DNA of 64,000 bases from Gigaspora rosea (lineage: Eukaryota > Glomeromycota > Glomeromycetes > Diversisporales > Gigasporaceae), in NCBI GenBank assembly GCA_003550325.1, contig QKWP01001986.1, positions 1 to 64,000 of the forward strand, given 5' to 3'. This document shows, piece after piece, positions 34,650 to 48,300 of this stretch. Both the position numbers and the translations under genes were made by a program. Every line of letters begins with the position of its first letter. The stretch's first letter is position 1. The notes beneath the pieces were generated by a model. The model was not told the origin of the DNA and made no database searches. It was given only the letters and a program-made list of their open reading frames with translations.

Positions 34650-37600
34650 ATGATTGTTATAGAAACTAGAGGTGAAGCTAGGAAAAGAAAGAATCGTGAG
34701 CTAATAGTTTTACACTGTAAGAATTCTCAAGTCTGAAAATTATTGAATATAAATCAAAATGTTTCTCAAAAAAAGAAGAATATTAAAGCTCAACTCGCAA
34801 AGGACCATCAAGCTAATAGTTTAGGCATTTCTTTGCATATTATGGAATTAAATGAAGAATTTGAAAAGGTTAATCAACAATATAATAAATGGCCCAACCT
34901 ATTAAAAAAGAAATAGCTAAAGATGCATTAGCAGAATTTCGAGATAAGATCGATCTTAATGAGCTACGTGAATTGCCATGTGCAGTTTGCTTGGGCATTT
35001 ATAATTACAAAAGTTACAAAGTAATTTCTATACAAGAAATTAATCTTTATTTACTTAAAGCGCCATCAGACCTTATTGATCCATCATTTGAAATTGATTT
35101 CAACTATAATCATCCTTACATTACTGCTAGTGGATTGAAAGTTTTTCTTGACCGCTCTGGATTTATACACACTCCTGACCATCTTGATAATTCTGATAAT
35201 TTTTATGACCCATTCCATTTGAGAATTTGTAATTCTTGTTATAATTATTTAAAAAAGCAGAAGACTCCACCACTATCATTAGCCAACAACATGTGGATTG
35301 GATCTACTCCTGCATGCCTTCAAGACCTAACAATTCCAGAGCAACTTTTCATTTCACCTGGATATCTGCATATGAATCTTATACAAATAACAAAAAGAAG
35401 ACATATTCACCACAAACTTAAAGGGCATGTTATAACATTACCACAAAATCCAAGCTCTTTAATTAATATTCTACCTTTACTAATATTTAAGCTTTGTGAA
35501 TACATAAAAGTAGTATTCGTTGGAAAAGGAACCACTCCTCAAAATCATTTCAAAAAAATACTTCAAGTTCGAAAAGCAAGGTAGCAACTGCACTTCAGTG
35601 GCTTTTTACTCATAATAAATTATTTAAAAATAAGTTTAAATTTGATAAAAATAATTTAAATAATCTACCTGAAGGAGAAATTCCTGAAGCTTTAGCTTTA
35701 ACAACTACAGTTGTAGATATTGATTCACTAAAAACAGATTACTATACTAGTTACACAAATGATCCTTTATTAGATTATCAAGATTCTGATAGTGAAAGTG
35801 ATGATGATAAAGATGAAAACCTTATTATTAGCAAGAATGAACCAAAAAAATTTATTAATAGTAATTTAAATAGTAGTACAAATGAACTTAGGTCTTCTGG
35901 AATAATAAATGTTGATAATATATCAATTACTCAAAAAGAGCTTACTTTGCTATCTTTTAAAAAGCTCATTAATAATCCAGATTGGCATATTCAAGAACCA
36001 ACTTCAAATGAAAATATATTTAAAACAAAGACTGAACCTATCCACTCACATGTATTACATGTTCTACATGACAATAAGCCTTTAAATGAATATGAAGATT
36101 TAATGGTTTTTTCTGCAGGATTTCCAGTTCTTTTTCCATATGGTGTTGGTGGGCATGAAGGTCAATTATCTCATATCTTATTAAAAAAATATGTTAATCA
36201 TCTTATGCAACACTATGATCCAAAGTTCAGACAGCACAAATCATTTCCTTTCATTATTTTTAATATATTACAATGACGAGAAGTATCAACAGAAGCCTAC
36301 AGCCTAACAAGAAATAATAGCTTTACTTGATTAGCAACTTTAATATCATTTCTAAAACCTGAAGTTATTGAATTTGCTATTAAACAAATTCAAATAAACA
36401 ATTAATTAGCAATCCTGCTATCGTAGAATTGCTTAAAAATGTCAATTTTGCTAGTTCCAAACTAATGGCATCTCATTAATCACATTTATATATGCGCAAT
36501 GAAATACGTGCTATTATTATGCAAAATAATACACCTTCATTATTTATAATGATAAATCCTACTGATCTTCATAGTCCTATTGTTATGATGTTTGCTAGGA
36601 GTGAAATTGATCTTCTAAATCTTACTCCTGAAACTTTTCCAAAAGCTTCAGAATGAGCACGACTTGCACATCTTGACCCTATAGCTGCTGCTAAATATTT
36701 TGATATTACAATACAGACAATTATAGATACCTTAATTGAGTATAAAAGAAAAGATGATGGTATATTTGGATCAATAAAAAATTATTATGGTATAGTTGAA
36801 TATCAAGATCATGGTACACCTCATTGTCATATGCTTATTTGGCTTCATGGAGCTCATGACCCATTATTATTACGACAAAAACTTAAAAATGATAATGAAT
36901 TCTGCTAACATCTTATGCACTATATTAGTGATATTGTTCGAGAAGATATTAGTTATCTTGTACAAGATGAGCTTAATAATAATAATATAATTCAAGCTAA
37001 ATATTAAAGCTCCTAAAACTACACTCGAAAAGCGAATGCATCCATCTTTTCTACCTATACCTGATCCTAAATCATCTAACTTTGATGAAGAACTTCGTAA
37101 GGATTTGCTTGCAATTTGTAAACGTATTCTTTTTCATCATTGTACTCGCACTTGCAAAAAATATAACCGTGGATTACATAAGCATTGTCGCTTTGACTTT
37201 CCTAGAGAACTTGTAGCATTATCTTTCCTGAACAAGGCATAATTGCTATTCAACGTACAAGTGCCTTTATTAACAATCATAACCCTTATATAACAGCTGC
37301 ATGTAGAGGAAACAATGATATTAAATTTATATCTACTAGAAAACTTGCTTTAGCTTACATTCATTATATTACTGATTATATAACTAAATCAGATATTAGT
37401 ATACACAGCTTTTTTTTAATTTGTGCATCTACCTTGGAAAATTTTTTAACCCAGTCACATAATAAAACTTCATATAATTTTGTGGATAAATCTTGCAAAC
37501 TTATTACTAAGTTTCTTAACAAAACAGTTGGTCAGATGGAACTTACAGGTCCTCAAGTTTCCGCTTACTTATTGGGTATTTGTAATCATTATACTCCAAA

Positions 37601-40449
37601 CAAATTTGCATCAATTCATCTTCAAATATCTTTTAAAAGAGTGGAACTATCTTCATCAATCTCCAGATAATAACATTAATCTTAATATTGAATTGGATGA
37701 AGAACTGATCATAAAAAACCAGATGCCCAGGACCTAACACCTGAATCATTTATAATATCTTCTCATAATAGTAAATTAACTGCTATAAATCTTCATATTG
37801 ATTATCAGCTTTGAGGTAAATTATTACGTAATATGTGCCTTTATGATTATGCATCTATTATTAGAAAAACTCTGATTAATTCTCATGAACTTTCTGCACT
37901 ATCGAGTCAATACTAAAGAGAAAGCAGATCATGGGTTGATCACTTTCCTTTTCATGGAAGTAAATACAATTCTGATAATAATCACAATCTTATAAATACT
38001 CAATATCCTCAATGTGATACACATATTCAATTATATAGACAAAGAGGTTCTGAACAAATAGTTATGTTATGTGGCAAAGGATTACCTAAAAATAATGATA
38101 TAGAAAATTCTGAATGCTATGGTTTATGTATTCTTATGCTATTTAAACTCTGGGAAACTGTTCAAGACCTTCGTGAAAATATGACTCCTGGTCTACAGCA
38201 TGCCAAGCTTTTTTAAATAGCTCTTCTTTATCTTTACGCTTAAAATCTATAATCTATAATATAGAATTACTGCATAGATATGCTGAAAAGATGTCACTTG
38301 ATCGTGAATTATGTAAAAATGCATTGCAAGATTTAATTCTTGCAAAAGCTCGCCGCATAGATCGTTCTATTCCTGAGTATAATACTTATGAAGACCAAGA
38401 CTTTTATGATAATAATAATGATATTTTATCAATAGATGATAATTCTAATGACAGTATGCTAAAGTTTAATCCTGAAGTAATTATCAAATCTGGACTAAAA
38501 AATACTAATATAGTTGATTTTGCTATAAATTTCTTACAAATTCGAGGCAGATTTTCTTTAAAAAATTATCAACACCAAACAATATTAATTTTATTGATTA
38601 CCTGGAAACAGAAACTATATGCTCAAGCAATATATATAATAATGATTTATTAAAAATTTGGCAAAATACAATCTCCTCTTGCAAAACAACATTGCAAAGT
38701 AATGATAACTCTATTAGCAAAATGCATGATATATCAATGAACACTCAAATGAATATTTTGCAAAACAATTCCAAAAACACTTCATCAAATATTACTATTA
38801 CAGAAAATATAGATCCTTTAGAGCTCTTTTCATCTGACTTAAATGATGAGCAAAAAAAGGCTTTTTTTTTATTCTGTGACCATAGTAAAAGAAATAAACA
38901 ATTATTCAATAATAAACCTACTCAGTTGTTGCTTTATCTTACTGGTGCAGGAGGAACTGGAAAGTCTAAAGTTATCCATACAATTTGTTCATATTTTGAA
39001 TATACTTTGCAAAGTGATACTTTTATAGTTTTAGTCCCTACTGGAAATGCAGCAGTAAATATATGTGGAAATACTATTCATTCTGCATGTGGATTTGGTT
39101 TTAGTGAAAACAAAAATGTTTATTTTAATTTATCAGAAGAAAATCTACATTAGTATCAAGAATATTGGCCTAAAATAGAGTATGCTATAATAGATGAAAC
39201 CTCAATGATTGGACAAAACCTTCTTGACCAATTTTATGCTTTTACAAAAAAAATAAAAGCAAATAATAGCTCTGCACCATTTGCTGGAATAAATATTTAT
39301 TTGCTGGAGATTTTATGCAATTACCACCTGCTTTGGACAAAGCTTTATACATGCCTGATAAATTTCAATATTTTTCTTCAGTTAAAAATGAATCTTCAAA
39401 AACTACAAAGCGAAAGCGCAATATTAACCTATCATCAATTGATTCTCGAGCTGTTACCAATATGATTGGAAGAAGCCTTTAGTTAAATGTTAACCATGCT
39501 ATTCAGTTAAAAATACCAATGCATTATATAGATGACTCCTTTTATGCAAACATACTTGAACACATGCATTATAGTAATCTTTCAGAAATTCAAATATCAG
39601 CCTTACGATCACGAATTCTTGGAGATAATATAGTTAATTCAAAAGAATGGAGAAATGCTACTTTTCTTGTAACACACAATGATCTTTGCATTCAGCTTAA
39701 CCTTGAAGCTGTAAAAGAGTATGCTTATGATAACAATCAACCTATTATATCTACTCTTGTGCACAGGATACTTATAATCGAAAACCACTTATTGGAAAAC
39801 TCTGTTTAAAGTTTTTATCAACATCAGATACTAAAGAGAATGCACTTTGTGGAATTTTACCATTAACAATTAATATGAGAGTCATTTTAATAGTTAATAT
39901 ATGTACTAATGATAATTTGGCTAATGGTACACTAGGAATTCTTCGCCAAATTGTATATGATAAAAGTTCAATTGATGAGTCATCTTCAAATGGAAACAAT
40001 ATAGTATTGAACAGCCCACCAAAATATGTTATTGTTGAATTAATTGGTAGGCCTCCTGGCCCTTATGAGACACTTCAGTCCAATTATGTACCTATTTACT
40101 CTATCAAACGTCCCTGTGTACACACTATTTGGAGATTTGATAGTTTTAAAATTTGCAGAAAATTCTAGCATTTTCAACTTCCATTAACACCTGCATATGC
40201 ATTCACAGATTTTAAATCCCAGGTACATACACTCAGCAAAACAATTGTTGATCTATCAGGAAAACACACAAATAATAGTGTATATATAATCCTTTCTAGA
40301 ACACAAAGGTTATCTGATTTATTAATTTTATGTCCATTTAATGAATCAATTTTGAACATGCGACCATCTTCTGCACTTCGTGTAGAACTTGAACGCATTG
40401 AAGAATGTGCACAAAGAACAGCCCTTCTAAAAACTTGGCCTGATTATTA
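34650..40449 (+). pseudogene. Helitron 1 Rep (HUH)/Pif1 helicase protein, heavily interrupted
   Basis: Rolling-circle transposon protein that would nick single-stranded DNA and unwind it. Order seen: a charged N-terminus (34650-34888); a DUF6570-like segment with CAVC and CNSC pairs (residues 31-34 and 114-117 of the frame at 34889), LANNMWIG, CLQDLTIPEQL and LKGHVITLPQ; a Helitron N-like domain with FPVLFPYGVGGHEG (about 36120); the HUH nuclease site GTPHCHMLIW (about 36810-36845); CRFDFP (about 37188) and DYITKSD (about 37375); a Pif1 helicase with Walker A GAGGTGKS (about 38944), VPTGNAAVNI, Walker B IIDETS (about 39190) and a C-terminal PAYAFTDFKSQ to the stop at 40449. More than ten stops and frame changes break it, so it is inactive. 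It lies on the same strand as the OB-like gene at 29581. The two Helitron tips (5' TC, 3' hairpin-CTRR) were not identified. Confidence 0.9.
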
Positions 40450-41229
40450 ATACCATTATAAATTAAAATTTTAAAAAATTGCACTTCTATAATTGTTATA
40501 TTATTTATCTTATCTTATACATTTATATTACTATTATTTCTATAATCTTATATTTTGTCCTATTAAATAATTCATTTATCTTTTTTTATTACTTGTTACT
40601 ACTTTTATCCAATAGCTATATTACTACTAATTGCTAATAAATCTATACTTTTTTTTAATCTCATAAAATGAATAGTAATAAGACTTGTCATATTTTTAAA
40701 AAGTTTAAATTAATTATTTTAATTATTGAAATAATAATACAATTTTTTCTTCTCCTTTTCTTTTTTTCTTTTCTTTCTATTTTTACTATATTATTTGAAT
40801 AATCATACTTTAGTTTAAGTTTTTTTCTCATTTTTCTTTTCTTGATAATTTTTTTATTATTATTAATTATTTTTCTTTCTTATTCTTCTTTTATCTTGTT
40901 TTTCATGCACATTTTAAATTCATAAATTATATTATAATTGAGTATATATTTCAATTCAAGTTTTGAATTCATATACAATATCTTGAATATATTTAGACAC
41001 CTTAGTAATTTTCAAATTTCATCTGGTCTTCTATAAATAAACCAAGATACCTATAATACTCTAATCAAATCCAGTAATAATATCATAAACCCAACCAAAC
41101 ATATTAATTTAGCAACCTAATACCACATAAAATATAACTAGCATATGATCATTCAATAGTTATTGCACAACTGTTATTTACGTTTCTGGTTTTAGCATGA
41201 CTACATTGCGCAGCTACTTATTTATTAAT
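40450..41229. other. AT-rich 3' flank of Helitron 1
   Basis: Runs of T and A with no gene. A Helitron 3' hairpin followed by CTRR should lie in or near this stretch, but I could not pick one out with confidence. Confidence 0.4.
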
Positions 41230-41329
41230 TATTAATGCTTGGGACATAGTTGGGACACTTGAGACACTGGGACATCGGGACGTTGGACATAGCAAAAAAA
41301 GGCTGGGCCAGTGAAAATGTACAACACTG
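41230..41329. mobile_element. hAT-like terminus, right end of the 17.8-kb insertion
   Basis: GGGACATAGTTGGGACAC and related subterminal repeats are followed by the terminus ATGTACAACACTG, the exact complement of the start at 23497. Confidence 0.65.
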
Positions 41330-41459
41330 CTATAGGGGGCTTATTTTTGAGAATAATCTCAACTAATAATTCGAATGGTTTGATATTTAGTTGCTTATTT
41401 CTATTATATAAGGGGTGCTTATTTTTGAGTAGGGGGTGCTTATTTTCAGAGAAATACAG
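41330..41459. mobile_element. Tc1/mariner-like MITE, right piece
   Basis: GGGGGCTTATTTTTGAG opens the piece, and GGGGTGCTTATTTTTGAG, GGGGGTGCTTATTTTCAGAG and AAATACAG end it, followed by TA (41460-41461). Added to 23455-23496 this would give an ordinary MITE of about 165 bp. Confidence 0.65.
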
Positions 41460-41461
41460 TA

Positions 41462-41884
41462 TTAGAGTTAAATTGATCAAACATATACACACTCCCTCCT
41501 TAATACTTACAATATAATTATAAGAATTTCATGAGTCACAAAACCATATCCTTGCAATTAATAAAGTGTTGAAGAAAATATATAATAAAAGACAAAGATC
41601 GATTCGGATATAATGATAAGAAAAAAAAGTAGAGCAAAAGCCAATAAAAAATTATCTTTATAAAAGGACCAATGCAAATATCAATGTAATTTTTAATAAT
41701 TATTATATAAAAGGATAAAACCTGTGACAGAGATAGTTAAGTTATTGATACAGATCTTATTTTGTTAGGATGAGTGATTGGTGTTCTGTGTCAATAATGC
41801 AACTACTAATGTACATTTTCATATCATATTATTATTATTGTCAAAATTATTAATAATAAAATAATTAAGTTATTTTATTTATTA
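41462..41884. other. Unassigned AT-rich stretch
   Basis: No gene or defined element was recognised. Confidence 0.4.
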
Positions 41885-42083
41885 ATCAAACCCAAACAAG
41901 TTTGCAAACTTCAAATCAAATTCAAATCAAACTAAGTGTAATATTTGGGTTTGGTTTGAATTTGATTATTTTTTACTTGAGTTTGAGTTTGGTTTTAAGC
42001 TTTATAAAATTTATAGTTTGAGTTTGGTTTGATTTGGGTTTGATCAAACTCAAATAAAACCTAGATCAAACTTCAGAACCCTA
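41885..42083. mobile_element. hAT-like TTTGA-rich MITE, right half
   Basis: TTTGATTTGGG/CAAACTCAAA words lead to the terminus GAACCCTA at 42083, followed by ATTACAAA (42084-42091). It is the partner of 14601-14795: together they give about 390 bp, close to the 338 bp of the intact relative at 46765-47102. Confidence 0.8.
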
Positions 42084-42091
42084 ATTACAAA

Positions 42092-44223
42092 GAAGCTGCA
42101 CTATAATTGTTTACAAGAACTTTCATCGAAGGAATCTCTGTGAGTTCTTGACCAAATTCAATAAATTTTTTTTTATTTTAATTTTAAGAATATATAGAAT
42201 TTAAATAAAAAAATTTTCATTGGATTTGGTCCAGAACTTGCAGAGATATCTTTGATGAAAGTTTTTTTATTTCCAAAACCATATATTACAAAAATGCTGT
42301 ATTGAATTGTTTACAGAAATTTTCATCAAAGATATCTCTATGAGTTTTTAACCAAATTCGATAAAAATTTTTTTATTTTAATTATATGAATCCATTTCAT
42401 CGAAAGAACTTGTTGAGAAATCTTTAAGTTAAGTTTTTTTCATTTCCAAAAACATATATTACAAAGCTGTGCCAAAATTGTTTGCAAGAACTTTCATTGG
42501 AGATATCTCTGTGAGTTCTTGACCAAATTTGATAAAATTTTTTTATTTTAATTCTAAGAATCCATAGAATTTAATAAAATTTTCATTGAATTTGGTCAAG
42601 AACTCGCAGAAATATCTTTGATGAATATTTTTTTTATTTCCAAAAACGTATATAACAAAGAAGCTGTGCCAAAATTGTTTATAGAAACTTTCATTGAAGA
42701 TATCTCTATGACTTCTAGACCAAATTTGCTAAAAATTTTTTATTTTAATTCTACAAATTCATAAAATTTAAATAAAAAAATTTTCATCAAATTTGGTTAA
42801 GAACTTGTAGAAATATCTTTGATGAAAATTTTTCTATTTTCAAAAACATGATTACAAAGAAGCTGTGCTCAAATTGTTTACAAGAAATTTCATTGAAAAT
42901 ATTTCTGTGAGTTCTTGACCAAATTCAATGAAAATTTTTTTATTTTAATTTTTAGAATCTATAGAATTTAAATAAAAAATTTTTATTGTATTTGGTCAAA
43001 AATTCGCAGAGATATCTTTGATAAAAGTTTTTTTTTTATTTTCAAAAACATATATTACAAAAAAACTGCGCCAAAATTGTTTACAGAAATTTTATCAAAG
43101 ATATTTCTACAAGTTCTTGACTAAATTCGATGAAAATTTTTTATTTTAATTTTACAAATTTAAATAAAATATTTTCATCAAATTTGGTTAAAAACTCATA
43201 GAGAAATCTTTGATGAAAGGTTTTTTTATTTCCAAAACAATATTACAAAAAAGCTGCGCTAAAATTGTTTACAAGAACTTTTATTGGAGATATCTCTGTA
43301 AGTTCTTGACCAAATTCGATAAAAATTTTTTTATTTTAATAATAATAATCCATAGAATTTAAATAAAAAATTTTTATTGAATTTGGTCAAAGAACTCGCA
43401 GAGATATCGTTGATGAAAGTTTTTTTTTATTTCCAAAAACATATATAACAAAGAAGTTGTGCCAAAATTGTTTATAGGAACTTTCATCAAAGTTATCTCT
43501 ATGAGTTCTTGACCAAATTCGATGAAAATTTCTTTTATTTTAATTTTACAAATTCATAGCAATTTAAATAAAAAAATTTTTATCAAATTTGATCAAGAAC
43601 TTGTAGAGATATCTTTGTTAAAGATTTTTTTATACCAAAAATATGATTACAAAGAAGCTGCGCCAAAATTGTTTATAAGAAATTTCATTGGAAATATCTC
43701 TGTGAGTTCTTGACAAATTCGATGAAAAATTTTTTATTTTATAATAAAAATCTATAGAATTTAAATAAAAAAATTTTTATTGAATTTGGTCAAGAACTCG
43801 CAGAGATATCTTTAATGTAAGTTTTTTTTTATTTCTAAATATATATATAACAAAGAAGCTGCACTGAAATTGTTTACAGAAACTTTATCAAAGGTATCTC
43901 CATGAGTTCTTGACCAAATTCAATAAAAATTTTTTTATTTTAATTTTACAAATCCATAAAATTCAAATAAAAAAATTTTTATCAAATTTGGTCAAAAACT
44001 CGAGTAGATAATTTTAATAAAATTTTCTAAAATTTAAAATATTTAAGTGACAAAATAGAATTTTTATTAATACAATACAATTATGAAATTTGGTATTTAT
44101 TTATTTTGATTGGTCGATTTATTGGTGAATATATATAATATTAATAGATTTTAATATAAGATCTGCAATTTGGTAGCCCAGATTAAAATTGTTATCTGGG
44201 CTAGCCCAATTAACAATTGGGCA
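42092..44223. mobile_element. Palindromic-satellite inverted-repeat element, right half
   Basis: About ten units of 200 bp, all in one orientation (AAAATTGTTTACA landmarks near 42104, 42308, 42476, 42672, 42870, 43075, 43263, 43467, 43668 and 43870), with the same two palindromes per unit as 12827-14600. It starts AGAAGCTGC, which is exactly what follows ATTACAAA in intact units (for example at 42850). The outer end GCCCAATTAACAATTGGGCA mirrors the left end. Confidence 0.88.
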
Positions 44224-45378
44224 AATTTGCAACATTTATATACAAAAGAAGAAATAAGAAAGATTGCTGAGTAGTATTATATAACCCAGAGACATTATTA
44301 ATATAGTGAGGTCATATCAATTTTTAATACATTACTACTACTAGTTTTGCTAAATACATTACAAAATGCATAACAAAGCTAGAACTATCAGAAATGTTTA
44401 ATATCAAACTAGGTGCTTGAGTTGTTTAAAGGGGGTTAGAATATAGTATTGGGTATTTTATTGTATTGGTATAGTATTATATTTTTTTTTTAAAAGAGTA
44501 TAGGATAAACATAAGGGATCTCTATATGTATTGTATTGGTAGCTTAGTTTGTAATTTGCATAAAATTTTATGTACAGTCGCTTTTCTTTTATCCTTTCCA
44601 AAAAATTTTGTTCTGTATAGAGAAAGTTCGGAATATAAAATTTCTCTGTCTAAACTGAACTCTAGTAGAAATTCGGTATATAAAGAGTTACTATTAAAAA
44701 AAAAAATAAAAGATAAAAATTTATTAAGCCAGTTTGATGCATAATTTGCTGTATATCATAAATATATATAGTATAAAAAAAAAAATCAAAATTTTAAAAA
44801 ATTTCCTATGCTCATCTGATCCATAATATGTCATAGATCATAAAAATAAATACTACAAAATAAAAAAAAACTAAAAAAAATAAAAAAATGCTGTTTTACA
44901 CAATTTTATCGCAATTTTTACTTTTTCACAATTTTACTTTTTCACAATTTTGCTTTTTTGCAATTTTTGCTTTTTCACAATTTTTGCATTTATTACCCGC
45001 TGGATCACTATTATCTGACCTGGTTATGGCCCAAGTTAAATAAATTATTGCTGAAATTTGAATAAATTTATATTTTTACTTTTTAATTAATTTTGCTTAT
45101 TTAAAGACATTTGTAGTTACTATTACAATTTATATATATATTATTTAGAGCAGTTAAGCAAGGAAAAAAAAGTATTGCAAGATAGTTTTATGCTTTTTTA
45201 TTATAAAATTAGGTTACAAAGAAAAGAAAATTATTAACATAAAAATAATTGATAGTTTTTATTATGATTATTTTAATAATGACATTAAATTTTTGTTTAT
45301 TTTTTGCTATGCTGAGTTATCTCTACTTAGCACTTAATCTAATTTGAGTGATTACTTAGTAGTAAAAGTGAGGTATAA
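44224..45378. repeat. Dispersed repeat (44575-44800) and unassigned flanks
   Basis: TATAGAGAAAGTTCGGAATA and the words that follow it match 15271-15495. At 44890-44990 CAATTTTTGCTTTTTCA short repeats occur, and near 45000 the GGATCACTATTATCTGACC word shared with 19656. No gene was recognised. Confidence 0.6.
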
Positions 45379-48300
45379 TTAAGAAAACTGTTGTAAAAAA
45401 CTGCCTAAACCGATATTATACAATGAAGTTAATTGTTCATATTCAGTAATAACTGCTGGGTCAGTTTTTATATAAATTGAATCGAATGAAATAATATCCA
45501 GTGAATTCCAAGATGGGGCTCAACTAAGTGCAATATACATCTAACAATATGCAAACATTTGTTCATCGATAGCAACTAAAATATTAGATATAGTTAATCC
45601 TTGTGTTTTATGTACAGTGAATGCGAAAGGCATTTTGGAGGGGAACTGATGTCGGCTTGCTAGTAAGCCATTTAAAAGAAAATGTTTAGTTATTTTTTTT
45701 ATAGTTGCTGTAATCATTCTTAGTAGTGCAGAAAATATGACACTGACTATGTCATCATCAAAATAATTCAATTATAATTCCTTCCAATAGATCTATTATA
45801 AAGACCATGTTCAAACAAGGCATTATCAAGATATATGATACAAGCACCTTTTTGCAAAATTAAAGTAACTGGTAGTTTTGTATGTTGGCAGAAATTATGA
45901 TCATTATTTATCGCATCCCACTCATAACCATTAATATGGTCAATAGCAATTGAAATGATGGGTTTAGGATTTTCTGGTTCCTGAGGTAAGGTTAGATATG
46001 CTAATTTATTTATGTTATTGTCCATGGCACGGAATCCAACTAAGTGTATAATATCAATATAGGAATGTGAAAATAGTGTTCTTATTTTATTGTTAATTGT
46101 TTGTAATGTGTTAGTTGATATATCACAATTTTGAATTTAATTTAATACTCTATAAAAGATTATGTCCTGATTTTGTCTGCAAGGTGTTGTTAAGAATATA
46201 GAGAAAAATTTGGTCCAAACAGGGGATTGAAACACCTGAGCACCACTTATAGGAGGTAGTTTGGCAAGATCACCAATTAGTAAAACTTTTATTTCACCAA
46301 ATGGTAAAGTGTTGTTGTGAATACGAGCAAAGAAATTACTTATGAGTGTCAATAAACTAGCAGATACTATTGATATTTTATCAATGATAATAACCTTAGT
46401 TTCTTGAAGAAGTTTGCAACATTTCTGATTACTTAGGGCTAAACTTATATGATTACCAGCAGATGGTCGTATTTTTAGTTGGGAATAAATTGTTTTACTA
46501 TTGATATTTTGAGCTACCACACCTGTGGAGCTATTAACAAGTACTTTTTACGATATAATAGAAGGTAATTTATGATTAAAGTTAATAGATACGATTTTCT
46601 GGTTCCTGCTGAGCTAGTTAAGAAAAAATATGGATGGCCATGTTCACCTACATGTCTCCATATCAAAAACAATCTATTGAATACCATATATTGGTTTGTT
46701 AGTGTTTCTAGTAAATATCGAGAAATTATGAGCAGAAAAGACATTAGAGTATTAAGCTGATTATTAGGGTTCCTTAAATTCAAATCAAATCAAATATTGG
46801 GTCAATTTGAATTTGATCAAATCAAATTGACCCTGATTTGAATTTGATTTGATTCAAATATTTGGATTTGAATTTAATTTGAATTTGAATTTTTAATAGT
46901 AATTTTCAAATCAAATCAAATATTTGTCAAATCAAATCAAATTTGGCCAGATTTGAATTTGATCAAAACAAATATTTGTCAAATCAAATCAAATTTGGCC
47001 AGATTTGAATTTGATCAAATCAAATATAGTCAAATTTGAATTTGAATTTGATCAAATATTTGATTCAAATATTTGAAGATCAAATCAAATTGCGGAACTC
47101 TACTGATTATGTATAATTGTTGCAATATTTCCCTGCATGCTATGTATTATTTTATCTATTTGCTGTTGATAATTATGAGAAAAGCTAGTAAATCTTGCAG
47201 ATGTACTCTAATTAATGTTTTGTACAACTTGGTTTAATTGCTCAAAAAATCTTGAATAAAAATGGTCTTGATAGGTTAAATATGAGCCTAATAATTCATC
47301 TTTATTTCTACATAGTAAATGAAGTAGAAGTTGTTGATAAAAAAAAGATTCTCTATCTTCTACTAAAAGAAATTGAAATCGAACTAAAATTGCCTTTTTT
47401 TCTTAATAACAAATTTATTTTGCTGATCTATCCAATAGGTAATATTTGAATTTGGTCGATTGAGTACTATTTTGTAATTTTGATAGTAATGCAGATATAT
47501 AATATTATCAAAAAGAGAATCGATTGGTTGAGAAAATACTTACAATGAAGTTTGCCCAGTATGGATTAGAATTTTCTCTATTTAATAGGTATTGGTTTTA
47601 CACACTTTGATTGTATATTAGGTGATATAGTTGGTAAGTATTCTGTAGCTAAAGTAGAACAAAAAATGGAGTATCCAATTAAGAGAATCATCAGTTCCAT
47701 GGCACCAAGACGTCTGGCCAAGATATAAGAATGATAGATTTTATGTCCAGTTAATCAAAACAGATCAGTTTGGTAATATATTTAGTCATATACTTTGCAA
47801 AAGATTTAGAGGTAACGTATTAAAAATTACAATGTCCTTGCCATAACAATAAGGTGGTGCATGATAGGGAACAACCCATTGATCTGATTCCTTGGTACGA
47901 CAATATGTATAATGTAATAAAGTAGAATTGTAATAAGTAATTTGACAATAGTGCTAGAAATTTTTTTCTGCATTGTTCTTCAGAAAGAGGTGGTTCACTA
48001 CATTTATTAGGGCAACATCGATGAATTTGATGAGTACGAACCAGTTTATAAGAACTGGTTCAGTTTGGGGATCAGGCAGATCTGCACATATAACATTGTG
48101 ACTTATTAAACTTGGAGTAGATATATCAAAATAAGCTATACTATGAGAATGTATGCTGCCATGATTTTGAAATTCATCCTGTTCAAAATGATATAGCCAT
48201 TTACCCTATTCAGATAAATTTTGATTTTTCTATAGCAAATTTCGAGTATGTAGAGGCCGATTTGATGGTAATATACAATAGTCATCAGTATGTAATAGAA

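Noticed and set aside
41232-41517. Open frames on both strands
   Set aside because: They are made of MITE termini and GGGACA subterminal repeats.
14601-42083. A single giant 27.5-kb transposon as the firm conclusion
   Set aside because: The exact TSD allows it, but the terminal halves sum to the size of an ordinary MITE and the interior is visibly layered, so stepwise filling is at least as likely.
15271-44800. Long direct repeats of a retroelement formed by 15271-15495 and 44575-44800
   Set aside because: They are similar and in the same orientation, but they lie on different sides of a nested insertion boundary, have no matching flanks and enclose unrelated layers, so they are just two dispersed copies.
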